A stretch of DNA of 64,000 bases from an uncultured Thioclava sp. (GTDB taxonomy: Bacteria > Pseudomonadota > Alphaproteobacteria > Rhodobacterales > Rhodobacteraceae), in contig NZ_CAJYBT010000002.1 in assembly GCF_913064665.1 (NCBI RefSeq), positions 62,001 to 126,000 of the forward strand. The letters run 5' to 3'. The stretch's first letter is position 1, and every line of letters starts with the position of its first letter. The notes beneath the pieces are model-generated. The model ran no database searches, was not told the DNA's origin, and saw only the letters and a program-made list of their open reading frames with translations. Shown here piece by piece: positions 10,336 to 20,047 of the stretch. A program made the translations under genes and the position numbers.

Positions 10336-12078
10336 ATGAGCAGTTTTCTCTCCGTTGATCATTCATTGAGCGGGCGGCGTTGGGTTGGTCCCACCCCCGA
10401 GACCGACCGCCTTGCCGAGGCGATGGCGCAAACCACCCGCCTGCCGCTGCCGCTTGCACGCATCCTTGTGGCGCGTGGCGTCAGCCCGCAGGAGGCCGAG
10501 GGGTTCCTTGAGCCGACCCTGCGCGACCTGCTACCCGATCCGCGCAGCCTCAAGGATATGGAGCGCGCCGCGACGCGGTTTCTCGCAGCGATAAATGCGC
10601 ATGAAAACATTGCCATTTTTGCTGATTACGACGTGGATGGCGGTTCGTCGGCGGCGCTTTTGATCCATTGGTTACGCGGCATGGGCCGCCAAGCGACGCT
10701 GTATATTCCCGACCGGATTGACGAGGGCTATGGCCCCAACGAGCCCGCGATGGAGGCCTTGGCGCGCGATCATTCGCTGATCGTCTGCGTCGATTGCGGC
10801 ACGCTCAGCCACGGCCCGGTTGCGGCCGCCAAACCCGCCGATGTGATCATTCTCGACCACCACTTAGGCGGCGAGACCCTGCCCGACGCGCTGGCCTGCG
10901 TGAACCCCAATCGGCTCGATGAAACCGGCGATCTGGGGCATCTTTGTGCTGCCTCGGTGGTGTTCTTGATGCTGGTTGAGGCCAATCGCCAATTGCGTGC
11001 GCAGGATGTGCAGGGCCCGCCCCTGATGGCGCTGCTTGATTTGGTGGCGCTGGCGACGGTGGCCGATGTCGCGCCACTGCAGGGCTGCAACCGCGCGCTG
11101 GTGCGCCAAGGGCTCAAAGTTATGGCGCGGCGCGAACGCCCCGGCCTTGTGGCGCTGTGTGATGTCGCCCGGCTGGATCGCGCGCCAAGCGCCTATTCGC
11201 TGGGCTTCGTGCTGGGGCCGCGGATCAATGCGGGCGGACGGATCGGTGCCGCCGATTTGGGCGCGCGGCTTTTGGCCACGGATGATCCCAACGAAGCGCT
11301 GGCACTGGCAGAGCGGCTTGATGTGCTCAACTCGGAACGTCGCGAGGTCGAGAACGCGGTGCGCGCCTCGGCGCTGGTTCAGGCCGAGCAACGCGGGTTG
11401 GACGGGCCGCTCGTTTGGGCGGCGGGTGAAGGCTGGCATCCCGGCGTGGTCGGCATCGTGGCCGCGCGGCTCAAAGAGGCCAGCAACCGCCCCGCCGTGG
11501 TGATCGGGCTGGAGGACGGTATCGGCAAAGGCTCGGCGCGCTCGATCAATGGCGTCGATATTGGCGCGGCCATTCAACGCGTCGCCGCCGAAGGGTTACT
11601 GCTCAAGGGCGGTGGGCATCGCATGGCCGCCGGGCTGACTGTTGAAGAGGGCAAACTGGAGGCCGCGATGGCGCGCCTGTCCGAATTGCTGGCCAAGCAA
11701 GGGGCTGGCACGCAGGGCCCGCGCGATTTGCGACTTGATGGGCTGTTGATGCCCGGCGCCGCAACCCCGCAACTGATCGAGGATATCGACCGCGCCGGCC
11801 CCTTCGGCCAAGGCGCGCCCGCCCCGCGATTTGCCTTTTCCAATATGGAAATCGTTTCGCCACGTCCGATCGGCGAAAGCCATCTGCGTTTCATGTTTGG
11901 CGATGGGATGGGCGCACGAATCGAGGCGATAAACTTTGGCGCGTTCGACGGCCCGCTTGGCCCCGCGCTCAGCGAACGCGGCGCACAGCGCTTTCATCTG
12001 GCTGGTCGTCTTGAGATCAATTCCTGGGGCGGGCGCAACAAGGTGCAGCTGCGTCTTGAAGATGCAGCGCGCGCCTGA
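10336..12078 (+). CDS. recJ: Single-stranded-DNA-specific 5'-3' exonuclease RecJ
   Basis: 580 residues. RecJ degrades 5' single-stranded ends in RecF-pathway recombination and mismatch repair. DHH-superfamily motifs are in order: FADYDVDG (95-102), CVDCGT (151-156), LDHH (173-176), and later the DHHA1 motif GGGHRMAAGLTVE, followed by an OB-like C-terminal part. The open frame extends back to 10126, but those 70 codons are arginine-rich and unlike RecJ, whereas the ATG at 10336 gives the expected N-terminus leading to VGPTPETDRLAEAMAQ. The 262 bases between it and the divergent TerB-J gene contain nothing else I can assign. Confidence 0.93.
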   Translation: MSSFLSVDHSLSGRRWVGPTPETDRLAEAMAQTTRLPLPLARILVARGVSPQEAEGFLEPTLRDLLPDPRSLKDMERAATRFLAAINAHENIAIFADYDVDGGSSAALLIHWLRGMGRQATLYIPDRIDEGYGPNEPAMEALARDHSLIVCVDCGTLSHGPVAAAKPADVIILDHHLGGETLPDALACVNPNRLDETGDLGHLCAASVVFLMLVEANRQLRAQDVQGPPLMALLDLVALATVADVAPLQGCNRALVRQGLKVMARRERPGLVALCDVARLDRAPSAYSLGFVLGPRINAGGRIGAADLGARLLATDDPNEALALAERLDVLNSERREVENAVRASALVQAEQRGLDGPLVWAAGEGWHPGVVGIVAARLKEASNRPAVVIGLEDGIGKGSARSINGVDIGAAIQRVAAEGLLLKGGGHRMAAGLTVEEGKLEAAMARLSELLAKQGAGTQGPRDLRLDGLLMPGAATPQLIEDIDRAGPFGQGAPAPRFAFSNMEIVSPRPIGESHLRFMFGDGMGARIEAINFGAFDGPLGPALSERGAQRFHLAGRLEINSWGGRNKVQLRLEDAARA

Positions 12079-12154
12079 AGCCGCTGTTTTCACACCGCAT
12101 TCGGCGCGGATTCGATCTCGATGCGAAAGTTTCGCAAAAACATCAAAAACCCCC

Positions 12155-12183
12155 TTGCGAGTCACCAAGCTCTGGCCTAAACA
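12155..12183 (+). promoter_or_regulatory. Candidate sigma-70 promoter of tRNA-Glu
   Basis: TTGCGA at 12155-12160 and TAAACA at 12178-12183 are separated by 17 bases. Transcription would start near 12190, about 33 bases before the tRNA. The discriminator (CCGCCCACG) is GC-rich, as expected of growth-rate-controlled stable-RNA promoters. Read by eye only. Confidence 0.4.
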
Positions 12184-12223
12184 CCGCCCACGCTGACAAG
12201 CCAAGCGCTTGATCGTCGTAAGT

Positions 12224-12298
12224 GGCCCGTTCGTCTATCGGTTAGGACGCCAGGTTTTCAACCTGGAAAGAGGGGTTCGATTCCCCTACGGGCTGCCA
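12224..12298 (+). tRNA. tRNA-Glu (anticodon UUC), CCA encoded
   Basis: A 75-base cloverleaf. The acceptor stem GGCCCGT pairs with ACGGGCT (with a G-U at the first pair), followed by discriminator G and an encoded CCA at 12296-12298. The anticodon stem CCAGG/CCTGG encloses the loop TTTTCAA, placing the anticodon TTC at 12257-12259. The T arm is AGGGG-TTCGATT-CCCCT. It reads glutamate GAA/GAG codons. It stands alone between recJ and the convergent tct operon; a short T-rich run (CTTTT) follows at once, and the remaining ~100 bases to tctA hold nothing evident. Confidence 0.97.
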
Positions 12299-12404
12299 CT
12301 TTTCTGATAAATTCCATGAAATTAAGGCCCTGCGCGAACGCGTCAGGATTGGTCCACGACTTGCTACGTTGTGGGCTTTGTTTGATTCCCGAGACTTGTG
12401 GCGC

Positions 12405-13931
12405 CTACTCGGCCTCGCCATTGACCGACGCGACCCGATCTGGCCCGCGCGATTTGCGCCGGATGGCTTGCAGGAGCGACATCGCCAATAGGGCAGCCGT
12501 GGCCAGCACGAAAGCGGCCGCGATGGGGCGGTGCAGGAACACCATCGGATCGCCGCGCGAGATCAGAAGGGCGCGGCGCAGATTGGTCTCGATCAGCGGC
12601 CCCAGCACGAAGCCAAGCAATAGCAGCGCCGGGTTGAACCGCGCCAGCGACAGCGCGTAGCCGATGGCCCCAATCAGCGCGACCGCGAAGATGTCAAAGC
12701 TTGATCCGCGCACCGAATAGACGCCGAGGCAGACAAAAATCAGAATCGCCGGATAGAGCCAGCGAAACGGGATGCGCAGCATCGACACCCAGATGCCGAT
12801 CAGCGGCAAGTTCAGCACCAACAACAGCAGGTTGCCGATCCCGAAGCTCGCGATCAGCCCCCAGAACATGTCGGGGCGCTCTGCCAGCATCAGGGGACCG
12901 GGTTGCACGCCGTGAATGACCAGCGCGCCCAGCATCAGTGCCATGATCGGATCGCCCGGAATGCCCAGCGTGAGTGTTGGGACAAAGGCGCTGATCGCAG
13001 CGGCGTTATTGGCGGCTTCGGGGCCTGCAACGCCCTCGATCGCTCCATTGCCGAACCGCTCGGGGTGGCGTGAGATGCGGCGCTCGGCGGCATAGGCGAG
13101 AAACGACGAGATCGTCGAGCCGGTGCCCGGAAGGGCGCCGAAGAAGCTGCCTAGGCTTGCGCCGCGCAGCGCCGGAAAGGGAATGCGGCGCAGCTCGGCC
13201 CGGCTGGGCAGCAACTCGCGCAGCGCAATGCGGCGCGGCACGCCGGTGCGTTCGGCGACGTGGATATTGGCAATCACCTCAGCCACGCCAAACAGCCCCA
13301 TCGCCAGCGCCACAAGGTTCACACCGTCCATCAGCTCGGTCTGCCCAAAGGTGAATCGCTGCTCGCCCGAGTTCACATCGGTGCCAACGCAGCCCAAAAT
13401 CAGCCCCAGCACCACCATCGCAAAGCCTTTGGCCGGGTGCTTGGCACCGATGGTTGAGGCGGCAACCAGCCCCAGCAGCATCATCGCGGCATAATCCGCC
13501 GCGCCAAAGGCCGTGGCCGCGCGCGACAAGACGCCCGACAACAAGATCAGCACGAAGATACCAAAGAACGAGCCCAGAAAACTTGAGATCATCGAGGTGA
13601 ACAGCGCAACACCCGCGCGCCCCTGCTGCGCCAGCGGATAGCCATCCAGCGTGGTCACCGCCGATTGCGGCGTGCCCGGCAGGCGCAGCAAGATCGAGGC
13701 CACCGCGCCACCATATTGCGAGCCGTAATAGACCCCCGCCAGCATGATCAGCGCCGCCTCCGGGCTGAGGTAGTAGGTGATCGGCAGCAAAAGCGAGATC
13801 GTGGCCATCGCACCGATCCCCGGCAAGACGCCCACGAACGTGCCCAGCACCACGCCCAGCACGCAATAGATCAGCACGCCCGGTTGCAGCGCAACGCTCA
13901 AGCCATGCAGAAAGCCGTCCCAGCCGCTCAT
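12405..13931 (-). CDS. tctA: Tripartite tricarboxylate transporter, large permease TctA
   Basis: 508 residues, about 11-12 membrane segments. TctA is the large inner-membrane subunit of a secondary, binding-protein-dependent carboxylate importer. Conserved blocks include [17 protein letters not shown] near the N-terminus, [19 protein letters not shown], and [17 protein letters not shown] in the middle. The frame is open to 13946, but the ATG at 13931 overlaps the tctB TGA as ATGA, so I take that start. Last gene of tctCBA. Substrate is probably a di- or tricarboxylate, but TctA sequence does not specify it. No TctDE two-component system is visible nearby. Confidence 0.92.
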   Translation of the reverse strand: MSGWDGFLHGLSVALQPGVLIYCVLGVVLGTFVGVLPGIGAMATISLLLPITYYLSPEAALIMLAGVYYGSQYGGAVASILLRLPGTPQSAVTTLDGYPLAQQGRAGVALFTSMISSFLGSFFGIFVLILLSGVLSRAATAFGAADYAAMMLLGLVAASTIGAKHPAKGFAMVVLGLILGCVGTDVNSGEQRFTFGQTELMDGVNLVALAMGLFGVAEVIANIHVAERTGVPRRIALRELLPSRAELRRIPFPALRGASLGSFFGALPGTGSTISSFLAYAAERRISRHPERFGNGAIEGVAGPEAANNAAAISAFVPTLTLGIPGDPIMALMLGALVIHGVQPGPLMLAERPDMFWGLIASFGIGNLLLLVLNLPLIGIWVSMLRIPFRWLYPAILIFVCLGVYSVRGSSFDIFAVALIGAIGYALSLARFNPALLLLGFVLGPLIETNLRRALLISRGDPMVFLHRPIAAAFVLATAALLAMSLLQAIRRKSRGPDRVASVNGEAE

Positions 13932-14374
13932 GCTTGCCCCGGCCAAAGCGGGACCGTCATTTTTAGTCCGAAATGAAACACCACGACCGACAGCACGGTG
14001 ATGCCCAGCGCCAAAGCCAGCCGCCAGCCGACCCGACGATCAGGCGCGGCGATCGAGGCGATAAGAACGCTCGCCAGCGTCACCGGCACCAGCCCCACAG
14101 GTTCCAGCCCTGCCGCGAAAACAAGGATCGCGGCGAGAACGGCACCGGCCTCTTTCCACGCGATGCGCCCGCGATGGCCTGCGCGCGCCCAAGCGGGCAG
14201 CGCGATCATCAGCCCCAGCACCGCCAGTACGCCGCCCAGAATCGCCGGAAAGAACCCCGGCCCCATCCGGCGCAGCGAGCCGATATCGTAATGGCCAGCA
14301 GCATAGAGGGCGACAAACAGGCCAATCGCGGCAAGAAGAATGCCGCTCGCCAGATCGTGGATATCGTGCTTCAT
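13928..14374 (-). CDS. tctB: Tripartite tricarboxylate transporter, small permease TctB
   Basis: 148 residues with four hydrophobic segments (about 9-28, 40-60, 78-98 and 112-138), the usual size and layout of TctB. The conserved YDIGSLRRMGPGFFPAILG near residues 29-47 is the family hallmark between the first two segments. It sits between tctC (3-base gap) and tctA (4-base overlap), so the three genes must be one transcript. Confidence 0.9.
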   Translation of the reverse strand: MKHDIHDLASGILLAAIGLFVALYAAGHYDIGSLRRMGPGFFPAILGGVLAVLGLMIALPAWARAGHRGRIAWKEAGAVLAAILVFAAGLEPVGLVPVTLASVLIASIAAPDRRVGWRLALALGITVLSVVVFHFGLKMTVPLWPGQA

Positions 14375-14377
14375 CGA

Positions 14378-15355
14378 TCAGTTTTTCGCGTCGATCCGGT
14401 CCAGCACGGCCCCCCAGATCTTGGTGTCTTGCGCAATCCGCTGTTGCAGATCCTCGGGCGTGCCCCCCGCCGCCTGCCAGCCCATATCCTCAAGACGCTT
14501 TTGCACCGCCCCATCCGCGAGGATCGTGTTGATATCGGTGTTGAGCGTTTTGATGATCGCCGGATCGGTTCCGGTGGGGGCAATGAAAGCGTTCCACAAT
14601 TCCGCCCGAAAATCGGCAGGCAGCCCGGCCTGCCCGGCCATCACCGGCACACCGGGGGCTTGGGCAAAGGGCTTTTGCGAGGTGATCCCGAGGATCTTCA
14701 GCGTGCCCGCCTTGACATATTGCATCGCCGCCGAGGGGGCCATGAAACCGGCGTCGATCTCATGACCGATGATCGCGGTGGTGACCGGAGCATACGAGGT
14801 AAAGGGCACGTGCAGCATCTCGACGCCCGCACGGTCCGAGAACAGCTCAGCCGTCAGATGCGCGCCAGATCCCTTGCCGACCGAGCCATAGCTAAGCGCT
14901 TCTGGCTCTTTGCCCGCAGCGGCGATGAAACCCGCCAGATCGTTGGCCGGGAAATCCGCCGCCACGACCAGCACCAGCGGCGAAGTGGCGACCAGCACGA
15001 TGGGCATGATGTCGGTCGCGACGTCATAGCCCAGATTCGGCATCAGACGCGGCGCGGTCGTCATTGGCCCGTTGATCGTGGTACCAAACGTGTAGTCCTT
15101 GTCCTTGGCGTTCAGCATCTGCTGAATACCGATCACACCGCCCGCGCCGGGTTTATTCTCGATCACGATCGGCTGGCCCAAAGCGGTGGCGAGAGGGTCC
15201 GTCACGATCCGCGCCAACAAGTCCGGCGAAGAGCCCGCAGGAAAGCCCACGAAGGTGCGCAGCGGCTTGGTGGGCCATGCGGCTTGTGCGAAAGCAGGCT
15301 TGCAAAGCGTAAGGGCGGCCGCCCCCATAAAAGCCGCGCGGCGCGTGATGGTCAT
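14378..15355 (-). CDS. tctC: Tripartite tricarboxylate transporter, periplasmic binding protein TctC
   Basis: 325 residues with a cleavable signal (TRRAAFMGAAALTLCKPAFAQA). The mature protein begins AAWPTKPLRTFVGFPAGSSPDLLAR, typical of Bug/TctC receptors, whose ligands are carboxylates bound through backbone contacts. Other conserved stretches are NKPGAGGVIGIQQM and GSVGKGSGAHLTAELF. It is the first gene of tctCBA and would supply the periplasmic ligand to TctA/TctB. About 200 bases upstream lie between it and the convergent P-type ATPase gene; I see no clear regulatory motif there. Confidence 0.9.
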   Translation of the reverse strand: MTITRRAAFMGAAALTLCKPAFAQAAWPTKPLRTFVGFPAGSSPDLLARIVTDPLATALGQPIVIENKPGAGGVIGIQQMLNAKDKDYTFGTTINGPMTTAPRLMPNLGYDVATDIMPIVLVATSPLVLVVAADFPANDLAGFIAAAGKEPEALSYGSVGKGSGAHLTAELFSDRAGVEMLHVPFTSYAPVTTAIIGHEIDAGFMAPSAAMQYVKAGTLKILGITSQKPFAQAPGVPVMAGQAGLPADFRAELWNAFIAPTGTDPAIIKTLNTDINTILADGAVQKRLEDMGWQAAGGTPEDLQQRIAQDTKIWGAVLDRIDAKN

Positions 15356-15556
15356 GGCTGTCTTCCCCCGGATGTGTCGTGCATCAAAGCACTGTCATCG
15401 CGCAAGATTGCGGAAACACTCCCCCTTGGCAAGGGTCGCGCAATTCAACGCGCGAAATCGCCGCGCGCAGGCCTGACCGTGGTCGGATCGTCATGCGCAG
15501 AGCTTGATCGACGCCTTCACCCCACTTGAGAGCAGCCCCATAAGGCCAACGCAAAC

Positions 15557-17428
15557 CTATTGGCCTTGGGCGCTCTGCCCGGATCGGTTGGGCACGATCC
15601 TGAGCGCGCGCAAGGCGTTCAAGATGACGGCGACATCGATCAGTTCTTGCAAGAGCGCACCTTCAACCGGCGTCAGATAGCCAAACGCCGCCGCGGTCAT
15701 GCCCAGTACCGAAAGCCCGATCCCGACCACGACACTTTGCAGCGCAATCTGGCGCGCGCGCTGCGCAATCTCGACCCCCGCCAACAGGCGGTCGAGATGG
15801 TCAACCAGCAAGACGATATCCGCCGCCTCCGCCGAGGCCGCAGTCCCACGCGCGCCCATTGCAACGCCAATATCGGCGGCGGCCAAAGCGGGCGCGTCGT
15901 TCACGCCATCGCCGACCATCATGACCGGGCCGTTCTTGCGCTCGCTTAGCACCAGCAAGACTTTTTGGTCCGGGGTCAGCTCGGCGCGCACGCCCTCCAG
16001 CCCAAGCCCCTTGGTCACCGCCGCGGCCACCGCTTGGCGATCACCGGTGGCCAGCAAGATGCGCCCGATCCCGAGCGCGCGCAGCCCCGCCAGCAGATCC
16101 CCCGTGCCTGCGCGCAACGCATCCGCCATCACCAGATGCCCCACCGCTTTGCCGTCAACCGCCAGCGACACGACCACCGACCCCGCCTCGATAATCGTGC
16201 GCTCCAGCGCCGGGGCTCCGGTCTGCGTGGCGACAAACGCAGCGCCACCCACCACAACCGCACGCCCGTCAACGGTTCCGGCCACGCCTTCGCCTGGTGT
16301 CTCAAGCACGTTTTGCGGGATCGGCAGTTCTGTCCCGCGCGCATGGGCCGCAGCAACGATTGCCTGCGCGATCGGATGTTTCGAGGCCTGATCGAGCGCG
16401 GCTGCGAAATACAAAACTTCGTCTTCAGACAGCTCCCCCGACGCCTCGATGGACACGATTTGCGGGCGCCCGTCGGTCAGTGTTCCCGTCTTATCAAGGA
16501 TCAGCGTCTTGATCCGCGCCAGCGCCTCAAGCGGCTTGGCCCCTTTGATCAACACGCCGAAATGCGCCGCCCGCGACAGCCCCGCGACAAGTGCCACCGG
16601 AACCGCAAGGATCAGCGGGCAAGGCGTTGCGACCACCAGAACGGCGACCGCACGGATCGGATCGCCCGTCATCCACCACGCCGCCGTCGCCAGCACCACG
16701 GTGACGATCAGGAACAGCAGCGAATAGCGATCCGCCAGACGTGCCATCGGAGCCTTTGAGGCTTGCGCGGCCTCAACCAGCCGGACAATCCCGGCATAGG
16801 TGCTATCTGCCGCCCGCCGCGTGACCCGCAGATCAAACGCATCGCCCGCATTGGTGGCCCCACTCATGATCTCTTGCCCGCGCTGCATCCGCACCGGCAT
16901 CGACTCGCCCGTCAGCGCGGACTGGTCCAGCATCGCCCACTCTGTCGCAAGCGTGCCATCGACAGGCACCGCGTCGCCCTGCCGGATCAGCAACAGGTCA
17001 TCCGGCACGATCTCGTCCAGAGGAACGTCGTCCAGCGCGCCTTCGCGGTGTCGCGTGGCGCTGCGTGGCACGCGCGCGAGAAGATCGCTCATCTCGCGGC
17101 GGGCCCGGCCTTCGGCAAAGCTTTCGAGGTACGTGCCCCCGGAATACATCAGCGCCACCACCGCGGCCGCCAGTTCCTCGCCAAACAGCAGCGCTGCAGA
17201 CATCGACAGCGCGGCCACAATATCGAGCCCAACCTCGCCCTTGGCCAAAGACTGCGCGATCTCGACCACAAGGCCGATCAGCACAGGCACGACAGCGCCC
17301 CACCAAATCAGCGTCGCCAGATCGGGTTTGCCCGCAAACATGACCCCCAAACCCGCGAACAGCCCGAGAGCCGCGATGACCAACAGGACCGTTTTCAGAC
17401 GGTCTTGCAACTGAACCGGTTTCTTCAT
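15557..17428 (-). CDS. Heavy-metal translocating P-type ATPase (P1B, TPC motif)
   Basis: 623 residues, an inner-membrane metal exporter by family. All P-type landmarks are intact: TGES (173-176, actuator), the intramembrane TPC motif (268-270), phosphorylated Asp in DKTGTLT (312-318), HP (351-352) and GDGVND (506-511). There is no N-terminal cysteine or histidine metal-binding domain, and the common CPC/CPH is replaced by TPC, a variant I associate with P1B-5-like pumps (Ni/Co/Fe in studied cases) as well as uncharacterised clades; the metal is therefore open. Transcribed alone; a palindromic operator lies 50 bases upstream. The ribosome site is GGAAG before the ATG. Confidence 0.88.
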   Translation of the reverse strand: MKKPVQLQDRLKTVLLVIAALGLFAGLGVMFAGKPDLATLIWWGAVVPVLIGLVVEIAQSLAKGEVGLDIVAALSMSAALLFGEELAAAVVALMYSGGTYLESFAEGRARREMSDLLARVPRSATRHREGALDDVPLDEIVPDDLLLIRQGDAVPVDGTLATEWAMLDQSALTGESMPVRMQRGQEIMSGATNAGDAFDLRVTRRAADSTYAGIVRLVEAAQASKAPMARLADRYSLLFLIVTVVLATAAWWMTGDPIRAVAVLVVATPCPLILAVPVALVAGLSRAAHFGVLIKGAKPLEALARIKTLILDKTGTLTDGRPQIVSIEASGELSEDEVLYFAAALDQASKHPIAQAIVAAAHARGTELPIPQNVLETPGEGVAGTVDGRAVVVGGAAFVATQTGAPALERTIIEAGSVVVSLAVDGKAVGHLVMADALRAGTGDLLAGLRALGIGRILLATGDRQAVAAAVTKGLGLEGVRAELTPDQKVLLVLSERKNGPVMMVGDGVNDAPALAAADIGVAMGARGTAASAEAADIVLLVDHLDRLLAGVEIAQRARQIALQSVVVGIGLSVLGMTAAAFGYLTPVEGALLQELIDVAVILNALRALRIVPNRSGQSAQGQ

Positions 17429-17477
17429 GGGCTTCCTTTTTCGGGCTTTCTTGGGAAGGTTAAGCCAGCACTGACAT

Positions 17478-17499
17478 CATATGACAGGTCTTTCATATG
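17478..17499. promoter_or_regulatory. Inverted-repeat operator before the metal ATPase
   Basis: CATATGA-N8-TCATATG: two perfect 7-base arms in 22 bases, ending 50 bases before the ATPase ATG. The arms resemble ArsR/SmtB-type operators (ATATGA...TCATAT). On the minus strand a TATGAT lies within the site and an ATGACA sits 16 bases upstream of it, so a repressor bound here would cover the promoter. No ArsR- or MerR-type regulator gene is in the window. Confidence 0.5.
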
Positions 17500-17681
17500 T
17501 CATCCGCCCTGTTTCTGTCGCGCAAGAAAGATCGGCCTGTCTTTAGCCCTCAGAAATACCTGCCCCCGGCAAGAGCCAGCGCGAATTCAATCGCGCCCTT
17601 GCAGACACCGCATTTTTGGACATCGCGCCGAAATTCTGCAGCCGGGCCAAAGCTTTGAACAGCGATGTTCCCGCCGCGCGT

Positions 17682-19442
17682 TTAATACCCTTTCGCCAGA
17701 CCAGAGGGTCGACGGTTGTCATTGGCCCCCTCCAGCAGCCCGGTCGCGGGATTGGCCAAGATCGCCTCATCCGCGCCCCAAGGCGCGCGCTCTTTGAATG
17801 TATAGCCCATCGTCTCAAGCGCGGATTGCGTCTTGCGCGTCAGATAGCCGGGCTCGACAGAAACCAGATCGGGCAACCACTGATGATGGACACGCGGCGC
17901 ATCGACAGCCTGCTGCATGTTCATCCCGAAATCGACCACGTTCAGGATGCTTTCCAGCACAGTCGAGATGATGGTCGAGCCGCCGGGGCTGCCAGTCACC
18001 ATGAACAGCTTGCCATCCTTGAGCACAATCGTGGGCGTCATTGAACTCAGCGGGCGCTTACCGGGCGCGACCGCATTCGTCTTGCCCTGCACCAGACCGA
18101 AGGCGTTGGGCACACCCGGTTTGGCGGTGAAATCATCCATCTCATTGTTAAGGAAAAACCCGGTATCGCCCGCGATCTTGCCGCTCCCGAAAAAGAAGTT
18201 GAGCGTGTAGGTCACGGCCACCGCATTGCCCTTGGCGTCCACGATGGAATAATGCGTCGTGTGCTGCCCCTCATTCGCCCCCAGACTGCCTTTAACCTGC
18301 GAGGACGGCGTGGCGCGATCTGGCTGGATCGTGGCGCGCAGGCCGGCGGCATGTTCGGGCGAGATCAGCGTTTCAACCGGGTTTTTCACGAAGGCCGGGT
18401 CGCCCAGATAGGTGTTGCGATCCGCAAAAGCACGCCTCTCGGCCTCAACCAGCGCATGGGTGACCTCGCCAGAGGCATAGCCCCATTTCGCAAAAGGATA
18501 GGGTTTGATGATCTGCATGATCTCACATACCGTGGTGCCGCCAGAACTGGGCGGCGGGGCCGAAACGACCTGATAGCCGCGATAGTCACAGCTGACAGGT
18601 GCGCTCCAGGGGGCGGTGTATTGGGCGAAATCCTGCATCGTGAACAGCCCGCCCCCCGCCTGACTGGCGGCCACGATCGCCTTCGCAATCGGGCCGTCGT
18701 AAAACGCCTTGCGCCCTTGGTCTGAGATCAGCTCCAGCGTTTTGGCAAGCTCGGGCTGCTTAAGCCGCTCGCCCGCAGCGTAGGGCGTGCCATCGGGATG
18801 CAGGAAGGTTTTCGCGACATTGGGCTGGCTGGCAAATAGCTTGGTGCGCAGCTCCATGAGTTTCACATCCGCCGCGTTGAGCACAAACCCGTCGCGCGCC
18901 AGCTTGATCGCCGGGGCCATCACCTGCGCGCGCGTCATCGTGCCATATTTAGCCAGCGCCTCTTCCATCCCCATCACGGTGCCCGGCACGCCCGTTGCGA
19001 GCCACGAATCCCGGCTCAGCTTGGGGTCGGCATTGCCCTGTGCATCCAGAAACATATCCGCCGTCGCCGCCAACGGCGCCTTTTCGCGAAAATCGAGAAA
19101 CAGGTTTTGGCCATCGGCCAGATGAACGGTCATGAAGCCGCCCCCGCCAAGATTGCCGCAACACGGATGCACCACCGCCAGCGCGTAGCCCACCGCGACC
19201 GCCGCATCCACCGCATTTCCCCCGCCCTGCAGGATATCGACGCCAATATCGGTGGCCAGATGCTGCGCCGTGACCACCATCGCATGTTTGGCCGTCACCG
19301 GTTGAGCGGCCGCCATCTTGGCGCGGCTCGCCCCGACCACGCCGAGATCGGGCAAGGCCGAGGCGGCACTGCCTTGGGTGTCGGCAAAGGCCGGAGATGC
19401 AAGCAGAAGACAGGCGGAGAAAAGGGCGACAGCGCGGCGCAT
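17682..19442 (-). CDS. ggt: Gamma-glutamyltransferase (periplasmic)
   Basis: 586 residues. Cleaves or transfers the gamma-glutamyl group of glutathione and related compounds in the periplasm. A signal peptide (VALFSACLLLASPAFA) is present. The precursor is self-cleaved before the catalytic threonine of QHTTHYSIVD (about Thr395), giving large and small subunits. The small subunit keeps GNAVAVTYTLNFFFGSG, KRPLSSMTPTIV and the oxyanion-hole TGSPGGSTI. The ATG at 19442 has AAGGAG 8 bases upstream; an upstream TTG at 19448 is less likely. It lies alone between the ATPase gene and the IS element. Confidence 0.93.
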   Translation of the reverse strand: MRRAVALFSACLLLASPAFADTQGSAASALPDLGVVGASRAKMAAAQPVTAKHAMVVTAQHLATDIGVDILQGGGNAVDAAVAVGYALAVVHPCCGNLGGGGFMTVHLADGQNLFLDFREKAPLAATADMFLDAQGNADPKLSRDSWLATGVPGTVMGMEEALAKYGTMTRAQVMAPAIKLARDGFVLNAADVKLMELRTKLFASQPNVAKTFLHPDGTPYAAGERLKQPELAKTLELISDQGRKAFYDGPIAKAIVAASQAGGGLFTMQDFAQYTAPWSAPVSCDYRGYQVVSAPPPSSGGTTVCEIMQIIKPYPFAKWGYASGEVTHALVEAERRAFADRNTYLGDPAFVKNPVETLISPEHAAGLRATIQPDRATPSSQVKGSLGANEGQHTTHYSIVDAKGNAVAVTYTLNFFFGSGKIAGDTGFFLNNEMDDFTAKPGVPNAFGLVQGKTNAVAPGKRPLSSMTPTIVLKDGKLFMVTGSPGGSTIISTVLESILNVVDFGMNMQQAVDAPRVHHQWLPDLVSVEPGYLTRKTQSALETMGYTFKERAPWGADEAILANPATGLLEGANDNRRPSGLAKGY

Positions 19443-20047
19443 GGGCAAGGCTCCTTGATGGCGTTCAGTCTTGCGCCAATCAGATAGAGCGGATCGCGGG
19501 CTTGAACAGCCGCCTATGCGCCCAGATCATGGACCAACGCCGCAAGCCCGTTCATGCGTCGCCCCCCTCGCCCACAATTTTGAACCCAAAGATTTCGCAA
19601 TCCTCTAGGGTCTGGACCCATTGATTTCAGGCTCGCTGCGTGATTCACGACGCCGCAAACGGAGCGGTGCCGTGTCTGATCTTTTCTGGTTGAGCGATGC
19701 GCAGCTGGCGCGTCTTGAGCCCTGCTTCCCCAAGTCCCATGGCAAGCCACGGGTCGATGACCGCAGAGTATAGAGTGGAATTATCTTCATCAATCGCAAT
19801 GGGTTACGTTGGCGAGATGCGCCTGCGGAATACGGACCGCACAAGACGCCATATAACCGCTGGAAGCGATGGAGTGAAAAGGGCGTTTTTGCCCGGATCA
19901 TGGCCGGCCTCGCAGTGGAGCACCGCGAGGAGAAGACCGTCATGATTGACGCGACCTACCTCAAGGCCCACCGAACAGCGACCAGTATGGGCGTGAAAAA
20001 GGGGGGCGTGGCCGTCTGATTGGCCGAACCAAGGGCGGGATGAACCA

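Noticed and set aside
13973..15529. Long plus-strand open frame (518 codons) across tctB-tctC
   Set aside because: It is antisense to two clearly real genes, and its translation is Arg/His/Gln-rich without any family motif: a high-GC shadow.
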